A DNA stretch of 64,000 bases, from contig NZ_JAENRR010000004.1 of the NCBI RefSeq assembly GCF_016612505.1, forward strand, positions 1 through 64,000, in the 5' to 3' direction. Made by a program: the position numbers and the translations under genes. This DNA is from Carboxylicivirga marina. GTDB taxonomy: Bacteria; Bacteroidota; Bacteroidia; Bacteroidales; Marinilabiliaceae. Below are positions 48,712 through 57,491 of this stretch, in pieces (the first letter of the stretch is position 1; each line of letters opens with the position of its first letter). The notes beneath the pieces are model-generated. The model searched no databases and was not told where the DNA came from. It worked only from the letters and a program-made list of their open reading frames with translations.

Positions 48712-49688
48712 AACTACATGAAGATAAAAAGCTATTTAGACAGGCAATTGAGTTTACAGCTCAACAAAAGGGGATATTGTCAATCTATGTTGAGAAAGAC
48801 TATTGGGTTACATATGCCTTAAATACAATATTCAAAGATGGTATTGGGAAGGATACTGTCTTTAAAGGAGGAACTGCTTTATCAAAATGCTATGCCTCGA
48901 TAGAGCGATTTTCTGAAGATATTGATTTAGTGGTACTCAAGAAAGGTGATGAAACAGGCAATCAGCTTTCCAACAAAATTAAAAAGATGGGAAAGGTTGT
49001 CAGTAAAGAGCTTCCAGAGATACAAGTGGATGGACTAACCCATAAAATGGGAATGACTCGAAAAACTGCACATACCTATAATAAAGAATTTGATGGAGAG
49101 TACGGTCAGGTGAGGGATACCATTGTGCTTGAGGCAACATGGTTAGGGAATTCTGACCCTCATACTGAAAAAGAGGTTGTTTCAATGGTTGGGCAAATGA
49201 TGCTAGATAATAATCAGGAACAAATAGCCAAGGATAAAGGTCTCTTACCATTCAAAGTAAATGTAATGGACCCTAAAAGAACAATCTGTGAAAAGATAAT
49301 GAGCCTTGTTAGGTTTTCATATGGTGAAGACCCGATTACAGACCTGAAAAACAAAATAAGGCACACTTACGATTTACACCAGTTACTAAAGCAAAAGGAG
49401 TATGCAGATTTTCTGAATTCACCAGAGTTTGATGAAATGCTTTTGAAAGTAGCTAATGATGATGTGACAAGCTTTAAAAACAACAATTCTTGGCTTGTTA
49501 ATCACCCGAAAGATGCACTGATTTTTGATAAACTTGAAGAAACTTGGGAAGAACTGAAAACTACATATAACGGAGACTTTAAAAAGTTGGTTTATGCGGA
49601 ATTACCTATGGATAGTGATGTATTGGAAACACTGAAAGGGATTAAGACCCGTTTGGCAAAAGTGGCTTGGAGTGTTAATGTGAAATAA
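48708..49688 (+). CDS. AbiEii-family nucleotidyltransferase toxin
   Basis: Toxin of the AbiE pair; relatives are nucleotidyltransferases that block growth on phage infection, some by adding nucleotides to tRNA ends. I use the ATG at 48708 overlapping the antitoxin stop (ATGA); an in-frame ATG at 48696 would add four residues. The nucleotidyltransferase core is DTVFKGGTALSKCYASIERF followed by SEDIDLVVL, giving the G-G-x-(S/T)-x-x-K and D-x-D metal-binding signature. Later segments FKVNVMDPKRTICEKIMSLV and IRHTYDLHQLLK are typical of the family. About 326 residues, intact. Likely a defence cargo gene of the integrated element. Confidence 0.88.
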   Translation: MKLHEDKKLFRQAIEFTAQQKGILSIYVEKDYWVTYALNTIFKDGIGKDTVFKGGTALSKCYASIERFSEDIDLVVLKKGDETGNQLSNKIKKMGKVVSKELPEIQVDGLTHKMGMTRKTAHTYNKEFDGEYGQVRDTIVLEATWLGNSDPHTEKEVVSMVGQMMLDNNQEQIAKDKGLLPFKVNVMDPKRTICEKIMSLVRFSYGEDPITDLKNKIRHTYDLHQLLKQKEYADFLNSPEFDEMLLKVANDDVTSFKNNNSWLVNHPKDALIFDKLEETWEELKTTYNGDFKKLVYAELPMDSDVLETLKGIKTRLAKVAWSVNVK

Positions 49689-50103
49689 GATTACCCAATT
49701 CCTTTTTTTGAACTTAGTCAAGGTATCAATTTTTAAAAGAAGTAGAAATGTACAGAAATTATGGGTTTGTGTATATCCCTCTTACTTGCTTTTAAACAAG
49801 GTGACTGCGATAATTTGTTGGCTTTGTCAGGTTGCAATAAAAGCACTATATATATATATCTTATAAATAATAGTTTTAGTTGCAGTTGACAATCATAAAC
49901 CATCAGGTAAGGCTACAGAGTCCATCTTTCTTGCAACTAAAGAGGTTACTAAAAAATGCCACCAGTCGTTGAAAGACTGGGGAATCATTCTTAGTAAATG
50001 TATTGCTATATTTGAAGAAAGGGTAAAACTCAAATTAAGCTGAACGTTTATTTTTAAACCTACACTCCTAATGGGATAGTGTCTAAAATAACTACGCAAC
50101 TCA
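49689..50103. other. 415-bp gap: AT-repeat, possible transposase tail
   Basis: A TA-rich tract (about 49846-49859) and the transposase-like remnant at 49866-50044 are the only features. The remainder, including 50045-50103, shows nothing I recognise. No tRNA or second attachment sequence is present here. Confidence 0.5.
49866..50044 (+). pseudogene. Possible 3' remnant of an insertion-sequence transposase
   Basis: The plus strand here reads as a short frame ending VKLKLS-stop, with NHKPSGKATESIFLATKEVT and a following CHQSLKDWGIILSKCIAIFE; the last part resembles transposase C-termini of Bacteroidota elements (W-x-x-I-L-x-x-x-x-I-x-F-E-x-R/K-x-x-L). There is no upstream start, and stops occur before it. 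No terminal repeats were found, so the call is a hint only. Confidence 0.3.
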
Positions 50104-50961
50104 TCAAACAAAGCTATAGCTCAACTCTTTCTCCTTAAATTCACGGGGTGTACATCGTTGAATATTCTTAAATACCCTGTTAAAATTTGATAGGTTGCTA
50201 AAACCACATTTTCGACTAACCTCAGAAATACTATGTTCTGAATCATGTAACAGTCTTATGGCTCTTCCAACTCTGATTGATGTAAGGTATTCTGTAAATG
50301 ATATGCGTCGATACTTTTTGAAGAAATGACTAAATGCAGATTCTGACATATTTAATAAGTTAGCGACCTCTTCAATCTTAATATTCCGCTGTAAATTATC
50401 TACTAAGTACTGTTCTACCATACTGATTTTTCTGGCTTTTTCCTCATCAAACTGTTGGTCTCCCTCAAAATCGGATAGTAGAACCATGTTTCGTGAAATT
50501 GCAAGGTCATAGAGTACAGAATATAATGACAAAACAGAATCAAAGCCTTGCTGTTTATCAAAAAAAAGCAACTTATCTTTAACCTTTTCTACAGTTGATT
50601 GAGAAAAAAGAATGCCTTTACTAGCCTTTTGCAAGAGTTCTTTTATTGGTAAAGCAGCATTTCTGGAAAGAAACTGGCTATCCAGAAAATCTGAATGAAA
50701 CTGAATCTTAACAATCTCAGAATTACATATTTCACTCTGCCATGCGTGCGGCGTTTCTGGCCCAACTAAGACTAACTCAACAGGACCAAATGGAGAAACA
50801 GATCCTGCAATATTCCTTTTCCCATTCCCATTGATAATCAGATTCAGTTCATAATTAACATGGGAATGCAAAGACTCATCTGACATAGACTGCTTTAAAT
50901 GGTAAACAAAAAAGAAATCATCATTGGCTAGTGGTGAAACTTCCCGTATTACTGACTCCAT
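50104..50961 (-). CDS. AraC-family transcriptional regulator (PUL C)
   Basis: 285-residue cytoplasmic regulator: an N-terminal cupin-like ligand domain (about 15-150, HVNYELNLIINGNGKRNIAG; VGPETPHAW) and a C-terminal double helix-turn-helix (about 185-280, IKIEEVANLLNMSESAFSHF, FKKYRRISFTEYLTSIRVGR and CGFSNLSNFNRVFKNIQRCT). The cupin domain has the usual sugar-binding fold of such regulators. It starts 16 bp after the sulfatase gene on the same strand, so it is probably the last gene of that transcript and its own regulator or that of PUL C. Ligand unknown. Confidence 0.9.
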   Translation of the reverse strand: MESVIREVSPLANDDFFFVYHLKQSMSDESLHSHVNYELNLIINGNGKRNIAGSVSPFGPVELVLVGPETPHAWQSEICNSEIVKIQFHSDFLDSQFLSRNAALPIKELLQKASKGILFSQSTVEKVKDKLLFFDKQQGFDSVLSLYSVLYDLAISRNMVLLSDFEGDQQFDEEKARKISMVEQYLVDNLQRNIKIEEVANLLNMSESAFSHFFKKYRRISFTEYLTSIRVGRAIRLLHDSEHSISEVSRKCGFSNLSNFNRVFKNIQRCTPREFKEKELSYSFV

Positions 50962-50976
50962 AAAATGCTTTTGTAA

Positions 50977-52542
50977 TTAATGTTTCCCTGACTCTAAGCC
51001 TCCAAAATCAGTATCAGATACAGTTCTCAATTCATCGAGTGATTTAGTATTAGCATACTCCTCTTTCAACTTAAAAAGTTCTGCTTTCAGTTGCTTAATT
51101 CGTTTCTGATGCACTGGTGCATCTATTAGATTATTTAACTCATTCGGATCAGCTTCCAGATTGTAGAATTCCCACACATCCACATCATAATAAAAATGAA
51201 TGAGTTTGTACTGTTGGTTTCTTATCCCATAATGTGGTTGCACATGATGCCAGAAAGGGTATTCGTAATAATGGTAATACATCGATTGTCTCCAATCATC
51301 CGGTGTATCACCTTTTAGATTGGCAAAGAAACTTCTTCCCTGAATCTCACCAGGTGCTTGCAGTCCGGCCATATTCAGTATTGTTGGGGCAAAATCGATG
51401 TTGGTGACAACATCATTACAGCTACTGCCGGCCTTCAATACTTTAGGATATCGAATCAGGAATGGCATTCGAAGTGCCTGTTCGTACATAAAACGTTTAT
51501 CGAACCAACCATGGTCACCCAGAAAAAAGCCTTGGTCGGATGTGTAAATAACAATGGTGTTATCTGTCAAACCCTTCTCATCAACATATGTTAAGATTTT
51601 ACCGATATTATCATCCACAGAACGAATCGTTGCTAAATAATCTTTCATGTAGCGCTGGTATTTCCATTTACGGGCATCCTCCTCACTCATGCCTTCTACC
51701 GGTATCACATTCTCATGAGGCTTAATTCCAAAATCAATCCATTTGCGCAGCTGTTTACCCTTGAGTGAATCCGGTGGCGTTAATTTCATGTCTTCGCGAC
51801 TGAAATCATTCATGGTCATTTCGGTGTTACCGGCCGTTAGTTCTCTTCCTTTGTAATCATCGTTAAACGTTGATGGATATGGTAATTCTATATCTTCAAA
51901 CAGATGCTGGTATACAGAATCTCGCTGCCAGGGGCGATGTGGGGCTTTGAACTGTAGCATTAAACAAAACGGCTCATCTTCATTTCTTTCTTCTAACCAG
52001 TTTAAAGCAAATTCGGTTGTCAGGTTAGTAGCGTAACCCTTTACCTGAATCGTATCGCCATTATCGTTATACAAAGGATTCCAATAATAGCCTTGCTCAC
52101 CTCTTGCCACATGGTATTTGTAGTAATCAAAACCTGTTGGTTCCGATGCCAAATGCCACTTGCCTACCATTGCGGTTTCATAACCATTAGCCTGAAGCTC
52201 TTTAGGGAAAGTCCATTGCGTATTATCAAAACGTCCGCCTTTATAGTTTTTCAAGTAGCCATTGACATGACTGTACTTACCGGTTAAAATTGCAGCACGA
52301 CTTGGCCCACAGATAGCATTGGTGCAAAAGGTATTATTCATCCGTACACCTTCATTAGCCAAACGGTCAATATTGGGTGTTGGTGCTATCTCACTATAAA
52401 TACCACCATAAGCGGATATGGCATGACTGGCATGGTCATCGGTCATAATAAAAACCACGTTGGGCTTTTCTACCTTTTTAGCACAGCTATTTAAAAGAAT
52501 TAGTGACAAACTCAAGCCAAGAAGAAACAAATACTTTTGCAT
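50977..52542 (-). CDS. S1-family sulfatase, lipoprotein (CGPSR type)
   Basis: Sulfate ester hydrolase; lipoprotein signal LILLNSC (Cys20). The formylglycine Cys is Cys78 in AICGPSRAAILTG, the standard C-x-P-S-R with TG following. Metal ligands are Asp35-Asp36 (FIMTDDHASH) and VIYTSDQGFFLGDHGWFDKR. Other parts, LQFKAPHRPWQ and FDNTQWTFPKELQANGYETA, resemble the glucosamine-6-sulfatase/N-acetylglucosamine-6-sulfatase branch of S1, but the substrate is not certain. The 521-residue length suits the family. It lies between the T9SS beta-helix gene (terminator between) and the AraC gene. Confidence 0.92.
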   Translation of the reverse strand: MQKYLFLLGLSLSLILLNSCAKKVEKPNVVFIMTDDHASHAISAYGGIYSEIAPTPNIDRLANEGVRMNNTFCTNAICGPSRAAILTGKYSHVNGYLKNYKGGRFDNTQWTFPKELQANGYETAMVGKWHLASEPTGFDYYKYHVARGEQGYYWNPLYNDNGDTIQVKGYATNLTTEFALNWLEERNEDEPFCLMLQFKAPHRPWQRDSVYQHLFEDIELPYPSTFNDDYKGRELTAGNTEMTMNDFSREDMKLTPPDSLKGKQLRKWIDFGIKPHENVIPVEGMSEEDARKWKYQRYMKDYLATIRSVDDNIGKILTYVDEKGLTDNTIVIYTSDQGFFLGDHGWFDKRFMYEQALRMPFLIRYPKVLKAGSSCNDVVTNIDFAPTILNMAGLQAPGEIQGRSFFANLKGDTPDDWRQSMYYHYYEYPFWHHVQPHYGIRNQQYKLIHFYYDVDVWEFYNLEADPNELNNLIDAPVHQKRIKQLKAELFKLKEEYANTKSLDELRTVSDTDFGGLESGKH

Positions 52543-52559
52543 GCTTTACAGATTTAAAA

Positions 52560-52587
52560 AAGCACTCTAACCTTAGTCAGAGTGCTT
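52560..52587 (-). terminator. Terminator between the beta-helix and sulfatase genes
   Basis: AAGCACTCT (52587-52579 read on the minus strand) pairs with AGAGTGCTT (52568-52560) over 9 bp, loop of 10, followed by TTTT. It lies 23 bases after the stop of the T9SS beta-helix gene and 18 bases ahead of the next gene's ATG at 52542. Confidence 0.8.
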
Positions 52588-52609
52588 CATTTATGAATTA
52601 AAATACAGT

Positions 52610-54121
52610 TTATTTTACAACTAACTTCTTAATCGCCTCGCCATTTTCTCCTACCAACTGTACCAAATAAACCCCGTTTGTGAATGTCGAAACATCAACA
52701 TGGTTGGTGTTTGACACTGACTTAACCAATACTCCTCCTAAAGAGTAGATATTAACAGTTCGAACCTGCGATGTACCAATGACATTGAAGAAGTCAGTAG
52801 CCGGATTTGGGCTAATGGTCACATCCAACACAGGAACCTGACCTACATTTGTCGCAACACCATTTAATTCAAAAGCACCGGCATCAGGCGTTACATCGCG
52901 TGAGAAATTGCGGGCATCAGTAGTCGGCAAAGCAATACCAGTAGCAGCCGTACAATAATCGACAGCATTGTTATTACCATTGCCAATAGTTAGGACGTTA
53001 ACATTACCCCCTTCATCAGTCAGGCTTGTAGCCAATCCAGCGAAAGTAGAAGTTTTACCCTTTGCATTATTCTTAGCTGCATCATCAATAACAGTATTTG
53101 CTGTAGCTGCAGCTTCTAATCCTCCTATAATACAATTTACCATATTGGTTAGGTTGGCATTTGCAAAATTAATAGCTTTTACTGACAGGTCATCAGCAGA
53201 AACAATAATTGAGTTGAAGGCACTTAAATTGGTTGTATAACCCGTTGTACCTGTAAAGCGTAAACCACCTTTAACCAATGCAGCATGGGTATTATTGTAA
53301 ATCGTAGCATGTACAAAACTCAAATTAATATTACCTGAAGTTCCATCACCTCCAGCATTAGTTGTCCATTGAGCAACTTTACACCACACTGCTCCACCTC
53401 CGGCACCACTTGAAGCACTGCTTGCTTCATTATTTGAAACTATACTATTTTCAACATTTACATCAATTGTATAATCATTTCCGTAACCTTGGTTTCCGTT
53501 GATATACAATCCTCCACCGTTTCGACCGGTATTACCATCAATCAATGAACGTTTAATATTTACCGTACAATTAATGGCTGCTCCATTATTAGGCACAGCA
53601 ATGAATCCTCCGCCGTCAAGCGCAGAGTTATTATTCAAAATAGCGCATTCAACAATATCTACATTTGAACCCGCCAAACTAACTCCCCCACCATTCTTGG
53701 CAGTATAATTATTTTCAATGATTAAGTTTTTTAGCCTTAAGAGACCTGTAATTTTATCCGCATTAATTCCACCACCATTGTCAGTATCTGGCGCATTACC
53801 ATTTCGGATACTTAGGTTTTCAATTGTAATATCGAAGTCTCCTTCACCTGCTCCAATTACACGAGCACCCGTTCCATCGGACGCTGGAGTAGCAGCAGCT
53901 TGAATAATATCAATAGAAGGGTCTGCACCTCTCAATGTGATACTTTTCCCAATATTGATTGATTCTGTATGCACCCCGGTAATGTAAATAACATCGCCAT
54001 CCTGAGCAGCATCAATTGCTTCTGTAATTGAATTATAGGAAGTAGTTCCGATTTTAACGGTTTGTGCAATCGCTGAACTAATAGCCATTGCCAATACTAG
54101 TAGTGTAAACGTTTTCTTCAT
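52610..54121 (-). CDS. Secreted right-handed beta-helix protein with T9SS sorting domain
   Basis: 503-residue protein with a signal peptide (to about 19, MAISSAIAQ) and no lipobox. The body (about 30-410) is repetitive, with rungs such as GDVIYITGVHTESINIGKSI, LRLKNLIIENNYTAKNGGGV and LLKSNVDIVECAILNNNSA-type segments, indicating a parallel beta-helix of the polysaccharide-lyase/pectate-lyase superfamily; DAAQDGDVIYITG matches its usual opening. The C-terminal 75 residues (from about 428, VTISPNPATDFFNVIG to the end IKKLVVK) form a type A T9SS sorting domain, so the protein leaves the cell through the outer membrane. It could be a lyase, glycosidase or adhesin; I cannot name a family. Confidence 0.75.
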   Translation of the reverse strand: MKKTFTLLVLAMAISSAIAQTVKIGTTSYNSITEAIDAAQDGDVIYITGVHTESINIGKSITLRGADPSIDIIQAAATPASDGTGARVIGAGEGDFDITIENLSIRNGNAPDTDNGGGINADKITGLLRLKNLIIENNYTAKNGGGVSLAGSNVDIVECAILNNNSALDGGGFIAVPNNGAAINCTVNIKRSLIDGNTGRNGGGLYINGNQGYGNDYTIDVNVENSIVSNNEASSASSGAGGGAVWCKVAQWTTNAGGDGTSGNINLSFVHATIYNNTHAALVKGGLRFTGTTGYTTNLSAFNSIIVSADDLSVKAINFANANLTNMVNCIIGGLEAAATANTVIDDAAKNNAKGKTSTFAGLATSLTDEGGNVNVLTIGNGNNNAVDYCTAATGIALPTTDARNFSRDVTPDAGAFELNGVATNVGQVPVLDVTISPNPATDFFNVIGTSQVRTVNIYSLGGVLVKSVSNTNHVDVSTFTNGVYLVQLVGENGEAIKKLVVK

Positions 54122-54249
54122 ATCAATTTTATTTAGCTTTTGATTTAATTCATTTATTCAAAATCAAAAGTATATAGTGAATCAGAAAATATGGTTTATA
54201 TATCGGTCAGATGGGTTTAAATACTGTTAACAACTTATTACAATGACTT

Positions 54250-55566
54250 TTACCTCCAAGGCATTTCTCCGGAAATTTGAATATGCTTCATTAATTTTTT
54301 CCACAAATCTTTTTTTACAGCTCCGTTTTCCACTTCTTTTTCGAGGCTACCGCACTCACTAAGGTGCACTAAGTGATAAGATTCAAAAGGCGAATTCTGC
54401 ATAAGTTTATATTCACCATTTGAAATGGCATAATAAGCTCGTCCTCCAAATCGATGCCCTTCACGTCGCATAAAAACCATTTCTCTGACCACGGATTTAG
54501 GTGATTCTTCTTTTAATAAGTTGACCAGACTTTTAGAGGGGAGTTTCTGTTGATGATTACCTCCAGCCAATTCAATGAGGCTTGGGTAAAAATCCATTAG
54601 GATGATAGGTTCTGAAGCAGTATTGGGTTTTATCTTATGCGGCCAGTTAACGATACAGGGTATACGAATACCACCTTCGTACAAATCTCCTTTGCCACCC
54701 TTTAGAGAGCCATTGTTGGCACCATACTGCAAGGTACCTCCATTGTCTGATGTAAAAATGATAAGTGTATTATCTGCTTCACCACTTTCTTCTATCGCTT
54801 CCATCACCTTTCCAATACCATCATCCAGATGCTCAATCAGTGCGATTAGTTTCTGACGCTTCAGGCTGGCTTGTGGCTCCCTTTCTTTTACTTTTGCCAG
54901 CCAATCGGCAGGTGGATGAATGGGGTCGTGCGGGGCATTGTAGGTTAAAAATAAGAAATACGGTTTATCGTTTGGCGATTGTTCACCAATATACTCCGTC
55001 GCCCAATCCGTAAATACATCCGTAGCATGCCCTTTGGGATAAATTTCCTTTTTACCTTCACGCATCCAGTTAACACCTGCTCGCAGGTGAGTATAATAAT
55101 CATCCATCATATCACCCACATAGCCTTTGAAATGGTCAAAGCCTCTATCGTTTGGTAAATCGGGACTTTCATAACCTAAATGCCACTTACCGATTAAAGC
55201 CGTGTGATAACCAAACGCTTTTAATTGTTCGGGAAGAAAAGGTGCATCATCAGCCAAGTTACCCCAGGTATTGTCCGGCATATCACGTATAACGCCCGGC
55301 ACACCAACTCTATCGGAATAATTGCCTGTTAATATAGCTGCGCGGCTTGGCGAGCAAACTGTACTATTGGCATAAGCACGTGTGAACTTTACACCATTTG
55401 CACATAGTTTATCAATATTGGGTGTTTGAAGGTCGGTCGCCCCATAACAGGATAAATCACCATAGCCTAAATCGTCGGCTAGGATAAAGACAATATTGGG
55501 TTGTTGGGCATTAGATAAAAAAGTTAGAAATATGGTTATGCAGATTATTAAGAGTCGCTTCATCAT
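54250..55566 (-). CDS. S1-family sulfatase (CSPSR type), secreted
   Basis: Start taken at 55566 (MMKRLLIICITIFLTFLSNA), because the longer frame would place seven odd residues ahead of the signal and reach into the upstream terminator. The signal has no lipobox. Cys71 in TVCSPSRAAILTG is the formylglycine residue; Asp31-Asp32 (FILADDLGYGD) and FTSDNGGTLQYGANNGSLKG are metal-binding blocks. ALIGKWHLGYESPDLPNDRG, GYVGDMMDDYYTH and LTYNAPHDPIHPPADW resemble arylsulfatase A-like S1 subfamilies, some of which act on sulfated galactans. About 438 residues. Substrate unproven. Next gene downstream is the T9SS beta-helix gene. Confidence 0.92.
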   Translation of the reverse strand: MMKRLLIICITIFLTFLSNAQQPNIVFILADDLGYGDLSCYGATDLQTPNIDKLCANGVKFTRAYANSTVCSPSRAAILTGNYSDRVGVPGVIRDMPDNTWGNLADDAPFLPEQLKAFGYHTALIGKWHLGYESPDLPNDRGFDHFKGYVGDMMDDYYTHLRAGVNWMREGKKEIYPKGHATDVFTDWATEYIGEQSPNDKPYFLFLTYNAPHDPIHPPADWLAKVKEREPQASLKRQKLIALIEHLDDGIGKVMEAIEESGEADNTLIIFTSDNGGTLQYGANNGSLKGGKGDLYEGGIRIPCIVNWPHKIKPNTASEPIILMDFYPSLIELAGGNHQQKLPSKSLVNLLKEESPKSVVREMVFMRREGHRFGGRAYYAISNGEYKLMQNSPFESYHLVHLSECGSLEKEVENGAVKKDLWKKLMKHIQISGEMPWR

Positions 55567-55583
55567 AAGTCTATTAAAAAAAA

Positions 55584-55609
55584 CAGGCACCTATTAAAAT
55601 AGATGCCTG
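55584..55609 (-). terminator. Terminator after the 617-residue sulfatase gene
   Basis: On the minus strand CAGGCATCTATT, loop TT, AATAGGTGCCTG form a 12-bp stem with one U-G pair, followed by eight T residues. It ends only 10 bases before the next gene's ATG at 55566, so that gene either has a promoter elsewhere or depends on readthrough. Confidence 0.85.
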
Positions 55610-55626
55610 CTAATTAAGTATATAAA

Positions 55627-57480
55627 TTACTTCTTGTTCTTCGGTACAAACTCAACGGCATCGGAAATTGGCAGTTGATAGGTGTATTCTTCCAAATAAA
55701 CAGGCACATCTCCTAAACGTGGTGATGTACGTGTATATTTCGGTTTCGCCATTACCCAGTAAAACCCTTCTTTTGGCACTTTATAGGATAGCTCTGTCAA
55801 GTCTTCAACCATCATTTTTGCAGCCCCCGGATTGTTCTCAGGTGCATAATACACGCTATAGCTTTCGGCCTGGTCAAAGGCTTGCCATTTTATGATGCGG
55901 TACTTAATGGACAAATCAATGTTTTGGTATTCCAAAATAGGTTTATCAACTAAAGTATGGAAACAGAAGTCACGCGCCATATCCTGATAAGCAGGGTCTA
56001 AAACCAGATTGCTTAACTCATCCGGGTCTTCCACCACATTATACAACTGACTGATAATACCGTGCGTATAGATAAACTTGTAATCATCAACTCGAAACAT
56101 GCGTGATGGCAGGTTTTTAATCTCTTTAAAGCCGTTGTAGTTTCCGCTACGATACTCCGACAATATAGGGCGATTTAATAAACGTGTACCATTCTTCAAA
56201 TTATCTACAATTGAAATTCCTTGCGCAGTCTCGGGCACTTGTGTGCCTGTCAGCTCACATAGTGTTGGCATTACATCCACAAAACTGAACAACATATCGT
56301 TCACTTCAGCCTTTGGAAATGCCTTCGGGTATGAAATAATAAAAGGAACATTAACCGCATCTTCATACATACAGTGCTTACCTCTTAAACCGTGTTCAAA
56401 CAAGTGCTCACCATGATCGGTAGTGTAAATGATGATGGTATTATCGTACAAGCCTTCTTCTTTAAGGGCATTAACTACACGCCCTACCATATCATCTACT
56501 TGTGTTACACAAGCATAATAAGAAGCGATGATATTTTTGGTTGCACCAGGATACTTGTTGGGCCAGCCTGAATGAATCCAGTCGGGTAGCCATGGATATT
56601 TACCCTTACCATGCCATTCGGTAGCTGTTTCAGGCAGAGTGAAATCAGCCGGGTTATACATATCCAGGTATTTCTGGGTTGTTGTGAAAGGCGGGTGTGG
56701 TTTTTCGAAGCCTACATGTAAGAAGAAGTTTTCACCATCCTTGCCTCGTTTTTTGATAAACTCGACCGATTTACGGGCCACCACCATATCGAAGTTATCT
56801 TCATCCTTTTTCACTAAAGTTGGCTCATATTTTTCGTTAAGATGGCCAGGCCCTCCTTTATATACTTTAGCATATTTTTTAAACTGACGATAACGCTGGT
56901 AAGCATCTTCGCCTACTTCATCCTGATAATGACCACCCGGGAAGTGTGTGTAATAACGGGTGTTGATTTCATCCCAACCTAAATCATTCCCATCGGGGTG
57001 ATCTTCATCTACGTTCTTTTGCAACTCACCATGTACATGCATTTTACCCGGCGAAGCTGTAATGTAACCATTGGCCTGGAAAGCTGCTCCAATAGTAGTG
57101 ACACCCTCATGATAACCCGTTTCGCGCAAGAAACCAGAACCCAGGTGCTTCACTTTACCATTAGTCATTTGCATCGGTGCCTTATGATAGGGAGCTCCAT
57201 TTGCAAACGGATACATGCCTGTTATCAAAGCAGCACGGCTAGGTGCACACACGGGAGCCGCCACATAGCAGTTGGTTAATCGTACGCCTTCTTTAGCCAA
57301 AGCATCAATATTTGGAGTAATCACCAGCTCATCACCATAACATCCTAAAGCATCTTTCTTATGCTGGTCTGAGATGATGAACACCACATTAGGGCGCTCA
57401 TTCTCTTTCTTTTTCTTCGCCTGTATCAAGCCTGGCAGAAGTACCAGGCTTAATACGACTATACTCACAAATTTCATCAT
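55627..57480 (-). CDS. S1-family sulfatase (CAPSR type) with C-terminal Fn3-like extension
   Basis: 617 residues with signal peptide (to about 21, LLPGLIQA). Cys78 in APVCAPSRAALITG is the modified residue; Asp38 is in FIISDQHKKDALG (SDQ rather than the common DD) and IYTTDHGEHLFEHGLRGK is the second metal block. GYITASPGKMHVHGELQKN contains a Pro-Gly-Lys-Met where KWH is more common. The C-terminal about 120 residues (from about 495, LEYQNIDLSIKYRIIKWQAF) look like a fibronectin-III-type beta-sandwich, unusual for sulfatases. It lies first after susD of PUL C and is followed by a strong terminator. Confidence 0.9.
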   Translation of the reverse strand: MMKFVSIVVLSLVLLPGLIQAKKKKENERPNVVFIISDQHKKDALGCYGDELVITPNIDALAKEGVRLTNCYVAAPVCAPSRAALITGMYPFANGAPYHKAPMQMTNGKVKHLGSGFLRETGYHEGVTTIGAAFQANGYITASPGKMHVHGELQKNVDEDHPDGNDLGWDEINTRYYTHFPGGHYQDEVGEDAYQRYRQFKKYAKVYKGGPGHLNEKYEPTLVKKDEDNFDMVVARKSVEFIKKRGKDGENFFLHVGFEKPHPPFTTTQKYLDMYNPADFTLPETATEWHGKGKYPWLPDWIHSGWPNKYPGATKNIIASYYACVTQVDDMVGRVVNALKEEGLYDNTIIIYTTDHGEHLFEHGLRGKHCMYEDAVNVPFIISYPKAFPKAEVNDMLFSFVDVMPTLCELTGTQVPETAQGISIVDNLKNGTRLLNRPILSEYRSGNYNGFKEIKNLPSRMFRVDDYKFIYTHGIISQLYNVVEDPDELSNLVLDPAYQDMARDFCFHTLVDKPILEYQNIDLSIKYRIIKWQAFDQAESYSVYYAPENNPGAAKMMVEDLTELSYKVPKEGFYWVMAKPKYTRTSPRLGDVPVYLEEYTYQLPISDAVEFVPKNKK

Positions 57481-57491
57481 CTCAATTCGTC

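Noticed and set aside
49689-50103. Second attachment site closing a small 4-kb element
   Set aside because: No copy of the tRNA-Met 3' segment is found here, so the element cannot be shown to end before PUL C.
49893-50111. 72-residue minus-strand gene
   Set aside because: It is opposite the transposase-like plus-strand frame, overlaps the AraC gene's end, and its product has no recognisable features.
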